Positions 1 through 7,657 of a DNA stretch of 10,247 nt are shown here, piece after piece. This stretch comes from an uncultured Polaromonas sp. GTDB taxonomy: Bacteria; Pseudomonadota; Gammaproteobacteria; Burkholderiales; Burkholderiaceae. Under the pieces are notes generated by a model. The model was given only the letters and a program-made list of their open reading frames with translations, searched no databases and was not told the DNA's origin. Positions within the stretch are counted from its first letter, which is position 1. Each line of letters begins with the position of its first letter. The stretch is from positions 1-10,247 of the forward strand of contig CAMLDT010000126.1 in assembly GCA_946479075.1 (NCBI GenBank), written 5' to 3'. Both the position numbers and the translations under genes were made by a program.

Positions 1-65
1 TGCTGGCCAGCGAAACCAAACGCTGGGGCGAGGTGATCGTGCGCGCCAAAATCCCAACGCAATAG
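1..65 (+). CDS. C-terminal end of a TctC/Bug-type periplasmic solute-binding protein (partial)
   Basis: Only the last 20 codons are present, read in the frame starting at base 3 and ending with TAG at 63-65. The peptide reads LASETKRWGEVIVRAKIPTQ. The pattern S-E-x-x-R-W-G-x-V-I followed by a short basic tail is typical of the extreme C-terminus of tripartite tricarboxylate receptor (TctC/Bug) proteins. These are secreted periplasmic receptors for carboxylates and are very abundant in Comamonadaceae and relatives. The stop lies 35 bp from the convergent end of the LysR gene. A role in aromatic acid uptake is only a guess from position. The short fragment limits certainty. Confidence 0.6.
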   Translation, partial: LASETKRWGEVIVRAKIPTQ

Positions 66-100
66 CCGGGCGCGGGCTGTCGTATGCCGGACCCTCTTGC

Positions 101-1033
101 TCAGTGGTAGGGCTTGAGGGCTTCCACCACCACCGACTTCACCACGTCAACGGCCTTTTTTTGCGTGTCGGTGCTGGCGCGGCGCGATGAGCGCACCAGC
201 ATCAGCTCGCTCATGATGCGCGGCGAGCGGATGCTGCGCAAAGTGAAGTGGGCCGGATCTTCGACATTGCTCAGCGTGTAACTCGGCAGCACCGCGTGGC
301 CCATGCCTTCACGCACCAGGCTCAGGATGGCGTTCAGGCCGTCCACCTCCAGCGCGACCTGGGGTTTGCAGCCGATGCTGATCATTTCGCCTTCGATCAG
401 GATGCGAAAGGCATTCGGGCGGCTCGGCAGGATCAGGGGCAGGGCGGCCACCTCCGCAAGGTTGATGGGCTGCCGTTTGCCGGTACCGGGTTTTGCCGTG
501 CCTGCAGCCTTGGCGGCGGTTTTGCGCGAAATCAGGATCAGCTCCTCCGAGTGCAGCGTGGTGGTTTCCAGCTCCGGGGAGCGGTCCGAGTTGTACAGCA
601 CCGCCATGTCCAGGTTGCCGACGCGCAGGCCCTCCAGCATCAGGATGGAAAAGCCTTCGGTCAGGGTCAGTTGCGCATGCGGCAGTTGCTGCCGGAAAGC
701 CTGGGTCAGCGGCACCGTGATCAGTTTGGACAGGCTGGGCGGCAGGCCGATGGACACGCGGCCGGCCAGGCCGCCGCGCACTGCGCCCAGCTCTTCGCGG
801 GCCACCTCGACCTGGTGCAAAATCCCGCGCCCGTGCTTGAGCAGCAGCTTCCCGGCTTCGGTGGGAATGGCGCCGCGCCCGGTGCGGGTCAGCAGGTTCT
901 GCCGCAACTCCACCTCCAGCAGGCGCACCTGGCGGCTGAGCGCCGGCTGCGCGATGTCCAGCGCGATGGAGGCGCGCGTGAAGCTGCCGAGTTCAGCGAC
1001 CCGCACAAAATATTCGAGCTGTTTGAGGTCCAT
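101..1033 (-). CDS. LysR-type transcriptional regulator, likely regulator of the protocatechuate 4,5-cleavage operon (PmdR-like)
   Basis: A 310-residue protein of standard LysR length. The N-terminal winged helix-turn-helix spans about residues 3-60: FVRVAELGSFTRAS, then the recognition-helix region AQPALSRQVRLLE at 28-40. A linker helix covers about 58-88 and an effector-binding domain runs from about 91 (GRVSIGLPPSL) to the end. The segment LPLILPSRPNAFR (198-210) is common in the subgroup that regulates aromatic and nitrogen metabolism. An unusual Ala/Lys/Gly-rich stretch at about 170-188 lies inside the effector domain. The gene is divergent from the pmd-type operon with 119 bp between starts, the usual arrangement for a LysR activator and its target. 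The effector is unknown; a pathway intermediate such as protocatechuate or the pyrone dicarboxylate is plausible. The ATG at 1033 is chosen by the conserved N-terminus; no strong ribosome binding site is seen. The family is secure and the target is inferred. Confidence 0.9.
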   Translation of the reverse strand: MDLKQLEYFVRVAELGSFTRASIALDIAQPALSRQVRLLEVELRQNLLTRTGRGAIPTEAGKLLLKHGRGILHQVEVAREELGAVRGGLAGRVSIGLPPSLSKLITVPLTQAFRQQLPHAQLTLTEGFSILMLEGLRVGNLDMAVLYNSDRSPELETTTLHSEELILISRKTAAKAAGTAKPGTGKRQPINLAEVAALPLILPSRPNAFRILIEGEMISIGCKPQVALEVDGLNAILSLVREGMGHAVLPSYTLSNVEDPAHFTLRSIRSPRIMSELMLVRSSRRASTDTQKKAVDVVKSVVVEALKPYH

Positions 1034-1063
1034 GGGGTGTCTGTGAGCTGCTTTGAGTTTTGA

Positions 1064-1082
1064 ATAACTTTTGGAAAATTAT
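1064..1082. promoter_or_regulatory. Candidate LysR operator: ATAA-N11-TTAT dyad
   Basis: The sequence ATAACTTTTGGAAAATTAT is a dyad with 4-bp arms 11 bp apart and an inner TTTT/AAAA pair. It is an A/T-rich island in otherwise GC-rich DNA. LysR regulators typically bind T-N11-A dyads between divergent genes, and this is the best match in the 119 bp between the regulator and the operon. A perfect 8-bp palindrome, GGTATACC, lies at 1091-1098. Assignment as the operator is inference. Confidence 0.45.
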
Positions 1083-1098
1083 GCCCAAATGGTATACC
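1071..1098 (+). promoter_or_regulatory. Weak candidate promoter of the catabolic operon
   Basis: TTGGAA at 1071-1076 and TATACC at 1093-1098 are separated by 16 bp and resemble a poor sigma-70 promoter, with two mismatches in each hexamer. A weak core that overlaps the candidate LysR dyad would suit an activator-dependent promoter. Transcription would start near 1105, about 48 bp before the first gene, and the early leader could fold CCCGG (1109-1113) with CCGGG (1124-1128). No experimental support is available. Confidence 0.3.
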
Positions 1099-1152
1099 TG
1101 CTAGTCCGCCCGGGGCCTTTTCACCGGGGATGGATGCCACCAGAATCAAAGC

Positions 1153-1869
1153 ATGCAAAGTGAAAATGCGACGCCCGGGATCAAGGGCATTTCTTCGATG
1201 GCGACCCGCCAGCTGCTGGCCGAACTGGTCAGCGGCTTCGAAAAAACGTCCGGCCACACCGCCGTGATCGAAGCCGTGGGCGGCGTCGATGCGGCCAAAC
1301 GTGTGCAGGCCGGCGAGGCCTTCGATGTGGTGGTGCTGGCCAGCGACGCCATCGACAAGCTCATCGCGTCCGGCCATCTTCATGCGGGCTCCCGGGTGGA
1401 CCTGGTCCGCTCGGGCGTGGCGGCTTGCGTGCGCGCCGGTGCGCCCTTGCCAGACATCAGCTCGGAAGAGGCCGTGAAGCACGCCGTGCTGGCGGCCCGC
1501 AGCATCAGTTATTCGACCGGACCCAGTGGTGTGGCGCTGGCGAAATTGTTTGAACGCTGGGGCATCGCGGGCGAGATCCAGTCGCGAATGGTTCAGGCGC
1601 CGCCGGGTGTGCCGGTCGGTTCGCTGGTGGCGCGCGGCGAGGTCGAGCTGGGTTTCCAGCAACTGAGCGAACTGCTGCATGTCGAGGGCATCACCGTGGT
1701 GGGCCCGCTGCCACCGGCCATCCAGATCACCACCGTTTTTTCGGCCGGCATCCCTGTCGGTGTGGCGGCCGGTTCAGCGCCATTCGGGCGGGTCAAGGCC
1801 TTGCTGGACTACATGGTCTCACCGCAGACCCTGGAGGCCAAACAGCGCCAGGGCATGGACCCGGCCTGA
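1153..1869 (+). CDS. ModA-like substrate-binding-domain protein without signal peptide, first gene of the pmd operon
   Basis: A 238-residue protein with the fold signature of the ModA/extracellular-binding-protein family. KGISSMATRQLLAEL (11-25) corresponds to the first strand and helix after which ModA proteins carry a ligand-binding loop. FEKTSGH (29-35), FDVVVLASDAIDKL (57-70), SYSTGPSG (119-126) and VELGFQQLSEL (164-174) follow in the usual order, so the domain looks complete. There is no hydrophobic N-terminal signal peptide or lipobox, so the product should stay in the cytoplasm and is unlikely to be a transporter receptor. No permease or ATPase gene is adjacent. The start at 1153 has no clear Shine-Dalgarno sequence; an in-frame ATG at 1198 (Met16) would trim poorly conserved residues. 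The gene ends 33 bp before pmdE and appears cotranscribed with it. It stands where a 4-oxalomesaconate tautomerase gene might be expected. Its function is unknown; binding or isomerising a pathway carboxylate is speculation. Confidence 0.8.
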   Translation: MQSENATPGIKGISSMATRQLLAELVSGFEKTSGHTAVIEAVGGVDAAKRVQAGEAFDVVVLASDAIDKLIASGHLHAGSRVDLVRSGVAACVRAGAPLPDISSEEAVKHAVLAARSISYSTGPSGVALAKLFERWGIAGEIQSRMVQAPPGVPVGSLVARGEVELGFQQLSELLHVEGITVVGPLPPAIQITTVFSAGIPVGVAAGSAPFGRVKALLDYMVSPQTLEAKQRQGMDPA

Positions 1870-1902
1870 CCATTCACGCGCAAGACAAACACAGGAGAAC
1901 CC

Positions 1903-2937
1903 ATGAGCCTCATCATCGATTGCCACGGCCACTACACCACGGCGCCCAAGGCGCTGGAGACCTGGCGCAACCAGCAGATTGCCGGCATCAAGGATCCGGC
2001 GGTGATGCCCAAGGTGGCGGACCTGAAGATCAGCGACGACGAGCTGCGCGAGTCCATTGAAACCAACCAGCTGCGCCTGATGAAGGAGCGCGGCAGCGAC
2101 ATCACGCTGTTTTCACCGCGCGCCAGCTTCATGGCGCATCACATCGGCGACTTCGAGGTCTCCAGCACCTGGGCGGCGATCTGCAATGAGTTGTGCTTCC
2201 GTGTCAGCCAGTTGTTCCCTGACCACTTCGTGCCGGTGGCCATGCTGCCGCAGTCGCCCGGCGTCGATCCGAAGACCTGCATCCCCGAACTTGAAAAGTG
2301 TGTGAAGGAATACGGCAACGTCGGCATCAACCTGAACCCCGATCCGTCGGGCGGCCACTGGACCAGCCCGCCGCTGACCGACAAGCTCTGGTACCCCATC
2401 TACGAAAAGATGGTGGAGTACGACCTGCCGGCCATGATCCACGTGTCCACCTCCTGCAACCCGGCCTTCCACACCACCGGTGCGCATTACCTGAATGCCG
2501 ACACCACGGCCTTCATGCAACTGATTCAGGGCGATTTGTTCAAGGATTTCCCGACCCTGCGCTTTTTGATTCCGCACGGCGGCGGTGCCGTGCCTTACCA
2601 CTGGGGCCGTTTCCGCGGCCTGGCGCAAGAGATGAAAAAGCCGCTGCTCAAGGATCATTTGCTCAACAACGTCTTCTTCGACACCTGCGTGTACCACCAG
2701 CCGGGCATCAACCTGCTGAACACCGTGATCCCGGTCAAGAACGTGCTGTTTGCCTCCGAGATGATCGGCGCGGTGCGCGGCATCGACCCCGAGACCGGCA
2801 ACTACTACGACGACACCAAGCGCTACATCGAGGCCTCCACCATTCTGAGCGCCGACGACAAGCACCAGATCTACGAAGCCAACACGCGCCGCGTGTTCCC
2901 GCGCCTCGACGCGCTGCTCAAACAACAGGGGAAATAA
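1903..2937 (+). CDS. pmdE: 4-oxalomesaconate hydratase (LigJ/PmdE type, amidohydrolase superfamily)
   Basis: A 344-residue TIM-barrel amidohydrolase that adds water to 4-oxalomesaconate, giving 4-carboxy-4-hydroxy-2-oxoadipate in the protocatechuate 4,5-cleavage pathway. The N-terminal metal motif is IDCHGH, with H8 and H10. Further likely ligands or active-site residues are H180 (AMIHVST), H225 in [14 protein letters not shown], and E286 in LFASEMIGA. The combination [14 protein letters not shown] and FASE separates the LigJ type from ordinary amidohydrolases with a C-terminal Asp, and from the unrelated LmbE-type hydratase GalB. The length agrees with LigJ. AGGAGA at 1893-1898, 4 bp before the ATG, supports the start. 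The stop is 2 bp before pmdF, so the two genes are tightly coupled and encode consecutive reactions. All key residues appear intact. Confidence 0.93.
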   Translation: MSLIIDCHGHYTTAPKALETWRNQQIAGIKDPAVMPKVADLKISDDELRESIETNQLRLMKERGSDITLFSPRASFMAHHIGDFEVSSTWAAICNELCFRVSQLFPDHFVPVAMLPQSPGVDPKTCIPELEKCVKEYGNVGINLNPDPSGGHWTSPPLTDKLWYPIYEKMVEYDLPAMIHVSTSCNPAFHTTGAHYLNADTTAFMQLIQGDLFKDFPTLRFLIPHGGGAVPYHWGRFRGLAQEMKKPLLKDHLLNNVFFDTCVYHQPGINLLNTVIPVKNVLFASEMIGAVRGIDPETGNYYDDTKRYIEASTILSADDKHQIYEANTRRVFPRLDALLKQQGK

Positions 2938-2939
2938 AC

Positions 2940-3623
2940 ATGTTCGAACTTGGCGTTGTTTACCGCAACATCACACGGGCCGACCGCGCTGCGGCTGACC
3001 GCATGGCGGCCCTGGGCTCGGCGACGGTCCATGAGGCCATGGGCCGCGTCGGCCTGATGAAGACGTATATGCGGCCCATCTATCCCGGTGCGCAGATTTC
3101 CGGCACCGCCGTCACGGTGCTGCTGCAGCCCGGCGACAACTGGATGATGCATGTGGCGGCCGAGCAGATCCAGCCCGGTGACATCGTGGTTGCGGCCTGC
3201 ACCACCGACAACACCGACGGCTTCTTCGGCGACCTGCTGGCCACGAGTTTCATGGCGCGCGGTGCGCGCGGCCTGATCATCGACGGCGGCTGCCGCGACG
3301 TGAAGACGCTGCAGGAGATGGGTTTTCCGGTGTGGAGCCGCGCCATCAGTTCCAAGGGTACGGTCAAGGCCACGCTGGGCTCGGTCAACATCCCGGTGGT
3401 GTGCGCGGGCATGAGCGTCAATCCGGGCGACGTGATCGTGGCCGATGACGATGGCGTGGTGGTGGTGCCGGCCGCGCTGGCCGCAAAAACCGCCGATGCC
3501 GCCGCCGCGCGTGAAGCCAACGAAGGCGAAAAACGCGCCAGGTTGGCCTCCGGTGTGCTCGGTCTGGACATGTACAAGATGCGTGAGCCGTTGGAAAAAC
3601 TCGGCCTGAAATACATCGACTGA
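2940..3623 (+). CDS. pmdF: 4-carboxy-4-hydroxy-2-oxoadipate aldolase (RraA-like family; LigK/PmdF)
   Basis: A 227-residue class II (metal-dependent) pyruvate aldolase of the RraA-like fold. It cleaves 4-carboxy-4-hydroxy-2-oxoadipate to pyruvate and oxaloacetate, the last step of the pathway; the family often also decarboxylates oxaloacetate. Motifs visible are [11 protein letters not shown] (28-38), [10 protein letters not shown] (64-73), the [12 protein letters not shown] loop (97-108), and IIDGGCRD (113-120), where R119 and D120 match the conserved catalytic Arg-Asp pair. GLGLKYID-like C-terminal residues (LGLKYID, 221-227) are also typical. The frame is open far upstream, but the ATG at 2940 gives the usual family length. 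It is preceded by AGGGGA (2927-2932) inside the last codons of pmdE. Regulator of RNase E (RraA) is excluded by context and by the aldolase-type motifs. Confidence 0.92.
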   Translation: MFELGVVYRNITRADRAAADRMAALGSATVHEAMGRVGLMKTYMRPIYPGAQISGTAVTVLLQPGDNWMMHVAAEQIQPGDIVVAACTTDNTDGFFGDLLATSFMARGARGLIIDGGCRDVKTLQEMGFPVWSRAISSKGTVKATLGSVNIPVVCAGMSVNPGDVIVADDDGVVVVPAALAAKTADAAAAREANEGEKRARLASGVLGLDMYKMREPLEKLGLKYID

Positions 3624-3631
3624 AAGCGATC

Positions 3632-4555
3632 ATGGAAAAACCTGCCACTGGCGACTTCACCAAAACCACGGGCTGGCTCGACTGGTACGACGGCCCTGCC
3701 AAACCCCGCTTCCAGCTGCCCGCCGGCGCGGTGGACGCGCACTGCCATGTGTTCGGCCCGGGCGCGCAGTTCCCGTATGCACCGGAGCGCAAATACACGC
3801 CCTGTGATGCTTCCAAAGAACAGCTGTTTGCGCTGCGTGACCACCTGGGTTTCGACAAAAACGTGATCGTGCAGGCGACCTGCCACGGCAGCGACAACCG
3901 CGCGCTGGTCGATGCGCTGAAGCACTCGAACAACAAGGCGCGCGGCGTGGCCACGGTCAAGCGCGATGTGTCTGATGCAGAACTGCAGGACATGCACGCC
4001 GCCGGTGTGCGCGGCACGCGTTTCAACTTCGTCAAGCGCCTGGCCGACTTCACGCCGCGCGAAGTGCTGCTCGAAATTGCCAACCGCATTGCGCCGCTGG
4101 GCTGGCATGTGGTGGTGTACTTTGAGGCGCAGGACCTGCCCGAGCTCTACGATTTTTTCACGGCGCTGCCGACCACGGTGGTGGTGGATCACATGGGTCG
4201 GCCCGACGTGACTAAACCGGTCGATGGACCGGAGTTCGAGCTGTTTGTGAAGATGATGCGCGAACATGACAACATCTGGAGCAAGGTCAGTTGCCCCGAG
4301 CGCCTGAGTGTGTCGGGACCCCCGGCCTTGAACGGCGAACAGAACGCCTACCGCGATGTGGTGCCGTTTGCGCGGCGCCTGGTCGAGACCTTTTCCGACC
4401 GCGTACTCTGGGGCACCGACTGGCCCCACCCGAACCTCAAAGACCACATGCCCGATGATGGCCTGCTGGTGGACTACATTCCCCATATCGCCACCACGCC
4501 CGAATTGCAGCGCAAGCTGCTCGTGGACAACCCGACCCGGCTGTACTGGAGCTGA
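3632..4555 (+). CDS. pmdD: 2-pyrone-4,6-dicarboxylate hydrolase (LigI/PmdD)
   Basis: A 307-residue amidohydrolase-superfamily lactonase that opens 2-pyrone-4,6-dicarboxylate to 4-oxalomesaconate. The barrel starts at VDAHCHVFGP (34-43, with H37 and H39). ATCHGSDNRAL (82-92) lines the substrate pocket in this family. VVDHMGRPD (184-192, H187) and WGTDWPHPN (260-268, D263) supply the catalytic His and Asp. LigI is one of the few superfamily members that works without a bound metal, and the DAHCH and GTDWPHP signatures here fit that group. The C-terminus NPTRLYW is also typical. The start at 3632 lies 8 bp after pmdF and has only a weak GAAAG upstream, so translation probably depends on ribosomes finishing pmdF. 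Domain and length match the family closely. Confidence 0.94.
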   Translation: MEKPATGDFTKTTGWLDWYDGPAKPRFQLPAGAVDAHCHVFGPGAQFPYAPERKYTPCDASKEQLFALRDHLGFDKNVIVQATCHGSDNRALVDALKHSNNKARGVATVKRDVSDAELQDMHAAGVRGTRFNFVKRLADFTPREVLLEIANRIAPLGWHVVVYFEAQDLPELYDFFTALPTTVVVDHMGRPDVTKPVDGPEFELFVKMMREHDNIWSKVSCPERLSVSGPPALNGEQNAYRDVVPFARRLVETFSDRVLWGTDWPHPNLKDHMPDDGLLVDYIPHIATTPELQRKLLVDNPTRLYWS

Positions 4556-4582
4556 GGCCCGGGTCCGGACAAGGAACACATC

Positions 4583-5004
4583 ATGCCCCTCGAAAAACCC
4601 TACCTGGACGTCCCAGGCACCACGATTTTTGATGCCGAACAATCCCGCCTGGGCTACCACTTGAACCAGTTCTGCATGTCGCTGATGAAGGCCGACAACC
4701 GCGCCCGCTTCAAGGCCGATGAACGTGCTTACCTGGACGAGTGGCCCATGAGCGAGGAGCAGAAGCAGGCGGTGCTGGCACGCGACCTGAACCGATGCAT
4801 CAAGGCCGGCGGCAACATCTACTTCCTGGCCAAGATCGGCGCCACCGACGGCAAGAGCTTCCAGCAGATGGCCGGCAGCATGACCGGCATGACCGAGGAC
4901 GAATACCGCAACATGATGATTGCCGGCGGCCGCTCGGTTGAGGGCAATCGCGTGATCGGCGAAGACGGCACCGCCCAGGCCCACCGCCAGCCGCAAGGAA
5001 TGAA

Positions 5005-5008
<4 letters not shown>
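4583..5008 (+). CDS. pmdA: Protocatechuate 4,5-dioxygenase, alpha (small) subunit
   Basis: A 141-residue, mostly helical LigA-type subunit of the extradiol dioxygenase that cleaves protocatechuate between C4 and C5. Features visible are the N-terminal segment VPGTTIFDAEQSRLGYHLNQ (10-29), then FCMSLMKADNRARF (30-43), RAYLDEW (48-54), IYFLAKIGATDGKSFQQ (79-95) and the family signature AGSMTGMTEDEYRNMM (97-112). The small subunit caps the active site of the large subunit and helps bind substrate. It has no metal site of its own. AAGGAA at 4571-4576 precedes the ATG by 6 bp. The gene ends ATGAAATGA at 5000-5008. In the sphingomonad lig operon the two subunit genes are adjacent, but here 171 bp of repeat-like sequence separates this gene from its partner pmdB. 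Confidence 0.94.
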
Positions 5009-6046
<1,038 letters not shown>

Positions 6047-6070
6047 TACCCCGTTTGTGCTGAGTCCCTA

Positions 6071-6151
6071 TCCGTTCGGGCTGAGCTTGTCGAAGCCTGA
6101 CCCTTCGACCCTTCGTCAAGCTCAGGACAGGCCAAGCTCAGGGCGAACGGA
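6071..6151. repeat. Palindromic repeat element between pmdB and pmdC
   Basis: The left arm at 6071-6089 (TCCGTTCGGGCTGAGCTTG) and the right arm at 6133-6151 (CAAGCTCAGGGCGAACGGA) are inverted repeats matching at 17 of 19 positions. Between them are further partial copies of the core, such as CTTCGTCAAGCTCAGGACAG at 6111-6130. GAGCTTGTCGAAG cores with flanking CGTTCG belong to a palindromic intergenic repeat seen in many proteobacteria, here recognised from memory. In RNA it would form a long hairpin without a U-tract, between the stop of pmdB and the strong ribosome binding site of pmdC. Confidence 0.75.
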
Positions 6152-6188
6152 TTTGAAAAAGCCACAAAGCATACAAAGGAGTTAAAAC

Positions 6189-7142
6189 ATGAGCAAAACC
6201 ATCAAAGTCGCCCTCGCCGGCGCAGGCGCCTTCGGCATTAAACATCTCGACGGCATCAAGAACATTGACGGTGTTGAAGTTGTCTCGCTGATCAGCCGCG
6301 ACCTGGAAAAAACCAGGGAAGTCGCTGCCAAATACGGCATCGGCCATGTCAGCACCGACCTGGCCGACAGCCTGGCGCTCAAGGAAGTGGATGCCGTGAT
6401 TTTGTGCACGCCGACGCAGATGCACGCCGAGCAGTCCATCGCCTGCATGAAGGCTGGCAAACATGTGCAGGTCGAGATTCCACTGGCCGACACGCTCAAG
6501 GGCGCGCAAGAGGTCGTGGCCCTGCAGAAACAGACCGGCCTGGTCGCCATGTGCGGCCACACCCGCCGCTTCAACCCCAGTCACCAGTATGTGCACAAGG
6601 AAATCGAGGCGGGCCGCTTCAACATCCAGCAGATGGATGTGCAGACTTATTTCTTCCGCCGCAGCAACATGAACGCGCTGGGCCAGCCGCGCAGCTGGAC
6701 CGATCACCTGCTGTGGCACCACGCTGCCCACACCGTGGATCTGTTTGCGTACCAGTGCGGCAGCCCCATCGTGAAAGCCAACGCCATCCAGGGCCCGATC
6801 CATCCCACATTGGGCATTGCGATGGACATGAGCATCCAGCTCAAGGCGGCCAACGGCGCCATCTGCACACTGAGCCTGTCCTTCAACAACGACGGCCCGC
6901 TGGGCACCTTCTTCCGTTACATCGGCGACAGCGCCACCTATATCGCGCGTTACGACGATTTGTTCAACGGCAAGGAAGAAAAAATCGATGTCAGCAAGGT
7001 GGACGTGTCCATGAATGGCATCGAGCTGCAGGACCGCGAATTTTTTGCCGCCATCCGCGAAGGCCGTGAGCCCAACAGCAGTGTGGCCAGGGTGCTGCCG
7101 TGTTACCAGGTGCTGCACGACCTCGAACAGCAACTGAGCTGA
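6189..7142 (+). CDS. pmdC: 4-carboxy-2-hydroxymuconate-6-semialdehyde dehydrogenase (LigC/PmdC, Gfo/Idh/MocA family)
   Basis: A 317-residue NAD(P)-dependent oxidoreductase that oxidises the hemiacetal form of the ring-cleavage product to 2-pyrone-4,6-dicarboxylate. The Rossmann motif GAGAFG is at 11-16. SRD at 36-38 follows the second strand, where NADP-preferring members carry Ser/Arg. CTPTQMHAE (73-81) and EIPLAD (96-101) correspond to the family's TP-x-x-x-H and EKP motifs, with Ile replacing the usual Lys. HTRRFNPSH (124-132) and WTDHLLWHHAAHTVDLF (170-186) line the active site with several His residues. These last motifs are specific to the LigC group. AAAGGAGTT at 6175-6183 is a very strong ribosome binding site, 5 bp from the ATG, so this gene can be translated independently of pmdB despite the repeat in between. 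It is the last pmd gene. Confidence 0.94.
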   Translation: MSKTIKVALAGAGAFGIKHLDGIKNIDGVEVVSLISRDLEKTREVAAKYGIGHVSTDLADSLALKEVDAVILCTPTQMHAEQSIACMKAGKHVQVEIPLADTLKGAQEVVALQKQTGLVAMCGHTRRFNPSHQYVHKEIEAGRFNIQQMDVQTYFFRRSNMNALGQPRSWTDHLLWHHAAHTVDLFAYQCGSPIVKANAIQGPIHPTLGIAMDMSIQLKAANGAICTLSLSFNNDGPLGTFFRYIGDSATYIARYDDLFNGKEEKIDVSKVDVSMNGIELQDREFFAAIREGREPNSSVARVLPCYQVLHDLEQQLS

Positions 7143-7146
7143 CCGA

Positions 7147-7152
7147 TATAAT
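7147..7152 (+). promoter_or_regulatory. Perfect TATAAT -10 box for the GIY-YIG operon
   Basis: TATAAT at 7147-7152 follows the pmdC stop by 4 bp. Only weak -35 candidates (CGAACA at 7124-7129, spacing 17) lie inside pmdC. The predicted start near 7159 coincides with the first hairpin of the leader. No intrinsic terminator with a U-tract is visible after pmdC, so read-through from the pmd operon is also possible. Confidence 0.5.
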
Positions 7153-7159
7153 GGCGGTT

Positions 7160-7284
7160 CAGGCGCTGAGGGGCGCCTGCCCGCACAAGAGGCTCTCACC
7201 CTCCTTCAATTTTTCTTAACCTGACAGATCACGGGTTCGTTGGCCAAGCGCGGGATTGGCCTCCAACGTACCCAGGAGTCTTGT
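7160..7284 (+). promoter_or_regulatory. Structured 5' leader with possible sequestration of the ribosome binding site
   Basis: Three pairings can be read. CAGGCGC (7160-7166) pairs with GCGCCTG (7173-7179). CGTTGG plus CCAA (7238-7247) pairs with TTGG (7256-7259) and CCAACG (7263-7268), giving 10 bp with a 3-nt bulge. ACAAGA and CTC (7185-7190, 7193-7195) pair with GAG and TCTTGT (7276-7284), closing a long stem that includes part of the AGGAG ribosome binding site (7274-7278). A second anti-ribosome-site stretch, CTCCT, is at 7201-7205. The layout resembles a translational riboswitch or autoregulated leader. I cannot assign it to a known RNA class. Confidence 0.4.
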
Positions 7285-7285
7285 C

Positions 7286-7657
7286 ATGGCATCTGCCCCT
7301 TCTTTTCCCGATCTTCCCGCGCCGGTGTCTGCCGGCCGCACCCGCAGCGAGCTGAAAAAGCAGTATCGCGAAACCCCGCCGCCCATGGGCGTTTATGCCT
7401 TGCGCAGCCTGTCCAGCGGCCGCGTGATCGTGGAAGCCAGCATGAATGTGCACGCGGCGATGAACCGCGCCCGCTTCGAGCTGGACCACAACACCCACCG
7501 CGACCGGCAGCTGCAACAGGAATGGCAGGTAGCCGGGGCGGACAGTTTTCGTTTCGACATCATCGACCTTGTCAAGCCACGTGAAGACCCTGCCTTCGAC
7601 CCCAAGGCCGAACTGGCCGGTTTGCTGGCGATGTGGCGTGAGGAGCTGGGCGCATGA
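7286..7657 (+). CDS. GIY-YIG nuclease family protein (degenerate)
   Basis: A 123-residue protein resembling a family of small proteins annotated as GIY-YIG nuclease family. SELKKQYRETPPPMGVYALR (21-40) holds the GVY version of the first motif followed by R40. IVEASMNVHAAMNRARFEL (48-66) fits the second part of the fold, and the family pattern LQQEW...F.FDIIDLVKP follows at 76-98. The second signature (YIG) is replaced by VEAS, and no clear catalytic Glu is visible, so nuclease activity is doubtful. The ATG at 7286 is chosen for AGGAG at 7274-7278 with 7-bp spacing, although the frame is open further upstream. The stop overlaps the start of the next gene (ATGA), which indicates translational coupling. 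A structured leader precedes the gene. The cellular role is unknown. Confidence 0.75.
   Translation: MASAPSFPDLPAPVSAGRTRSELKKQYRETPPPMGVYALRSLSSGRVIVEASMNVHAAMNRARFELDHNTHRDRQLQQEWQVAGADSFRFDIIDLVKPREDPAFDPKAELAGLLAMWREELGA

Noticed and set aside
248..1063. Plus-strand open frames opposite the LysR gene
   Set aside because: They are Gln/Arg/His-rich or Ser/Arg/Pro-rich shadows without domains, and the minus-strand frame is a clear LysR protein.
2298..2939. Long upstream extension of the pmdF frame overlapping pmdE
   Set aside because: The translated extension is low-complexity Arg/Pro/His shadow of pmdE. The ATG at 2940 with AGGGGA upstream gives the normal 227-residue family length.
7160..7179. 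Hairpin after pmdC as an intrinsic terminator
   Set aside because: The 7-bp stem has no U-tract directly after it (the next bases are CCCGCAC), and it starts at the predicted transcript start of the next operon.
7231..7268. tRNA-like GGTTCG and stem near the GIY-YIG gene
   Set aside because: No acceptor stem, anticodon arm or CCA-compatible end can be built; the stem is better explained as part of an mRNA leader.
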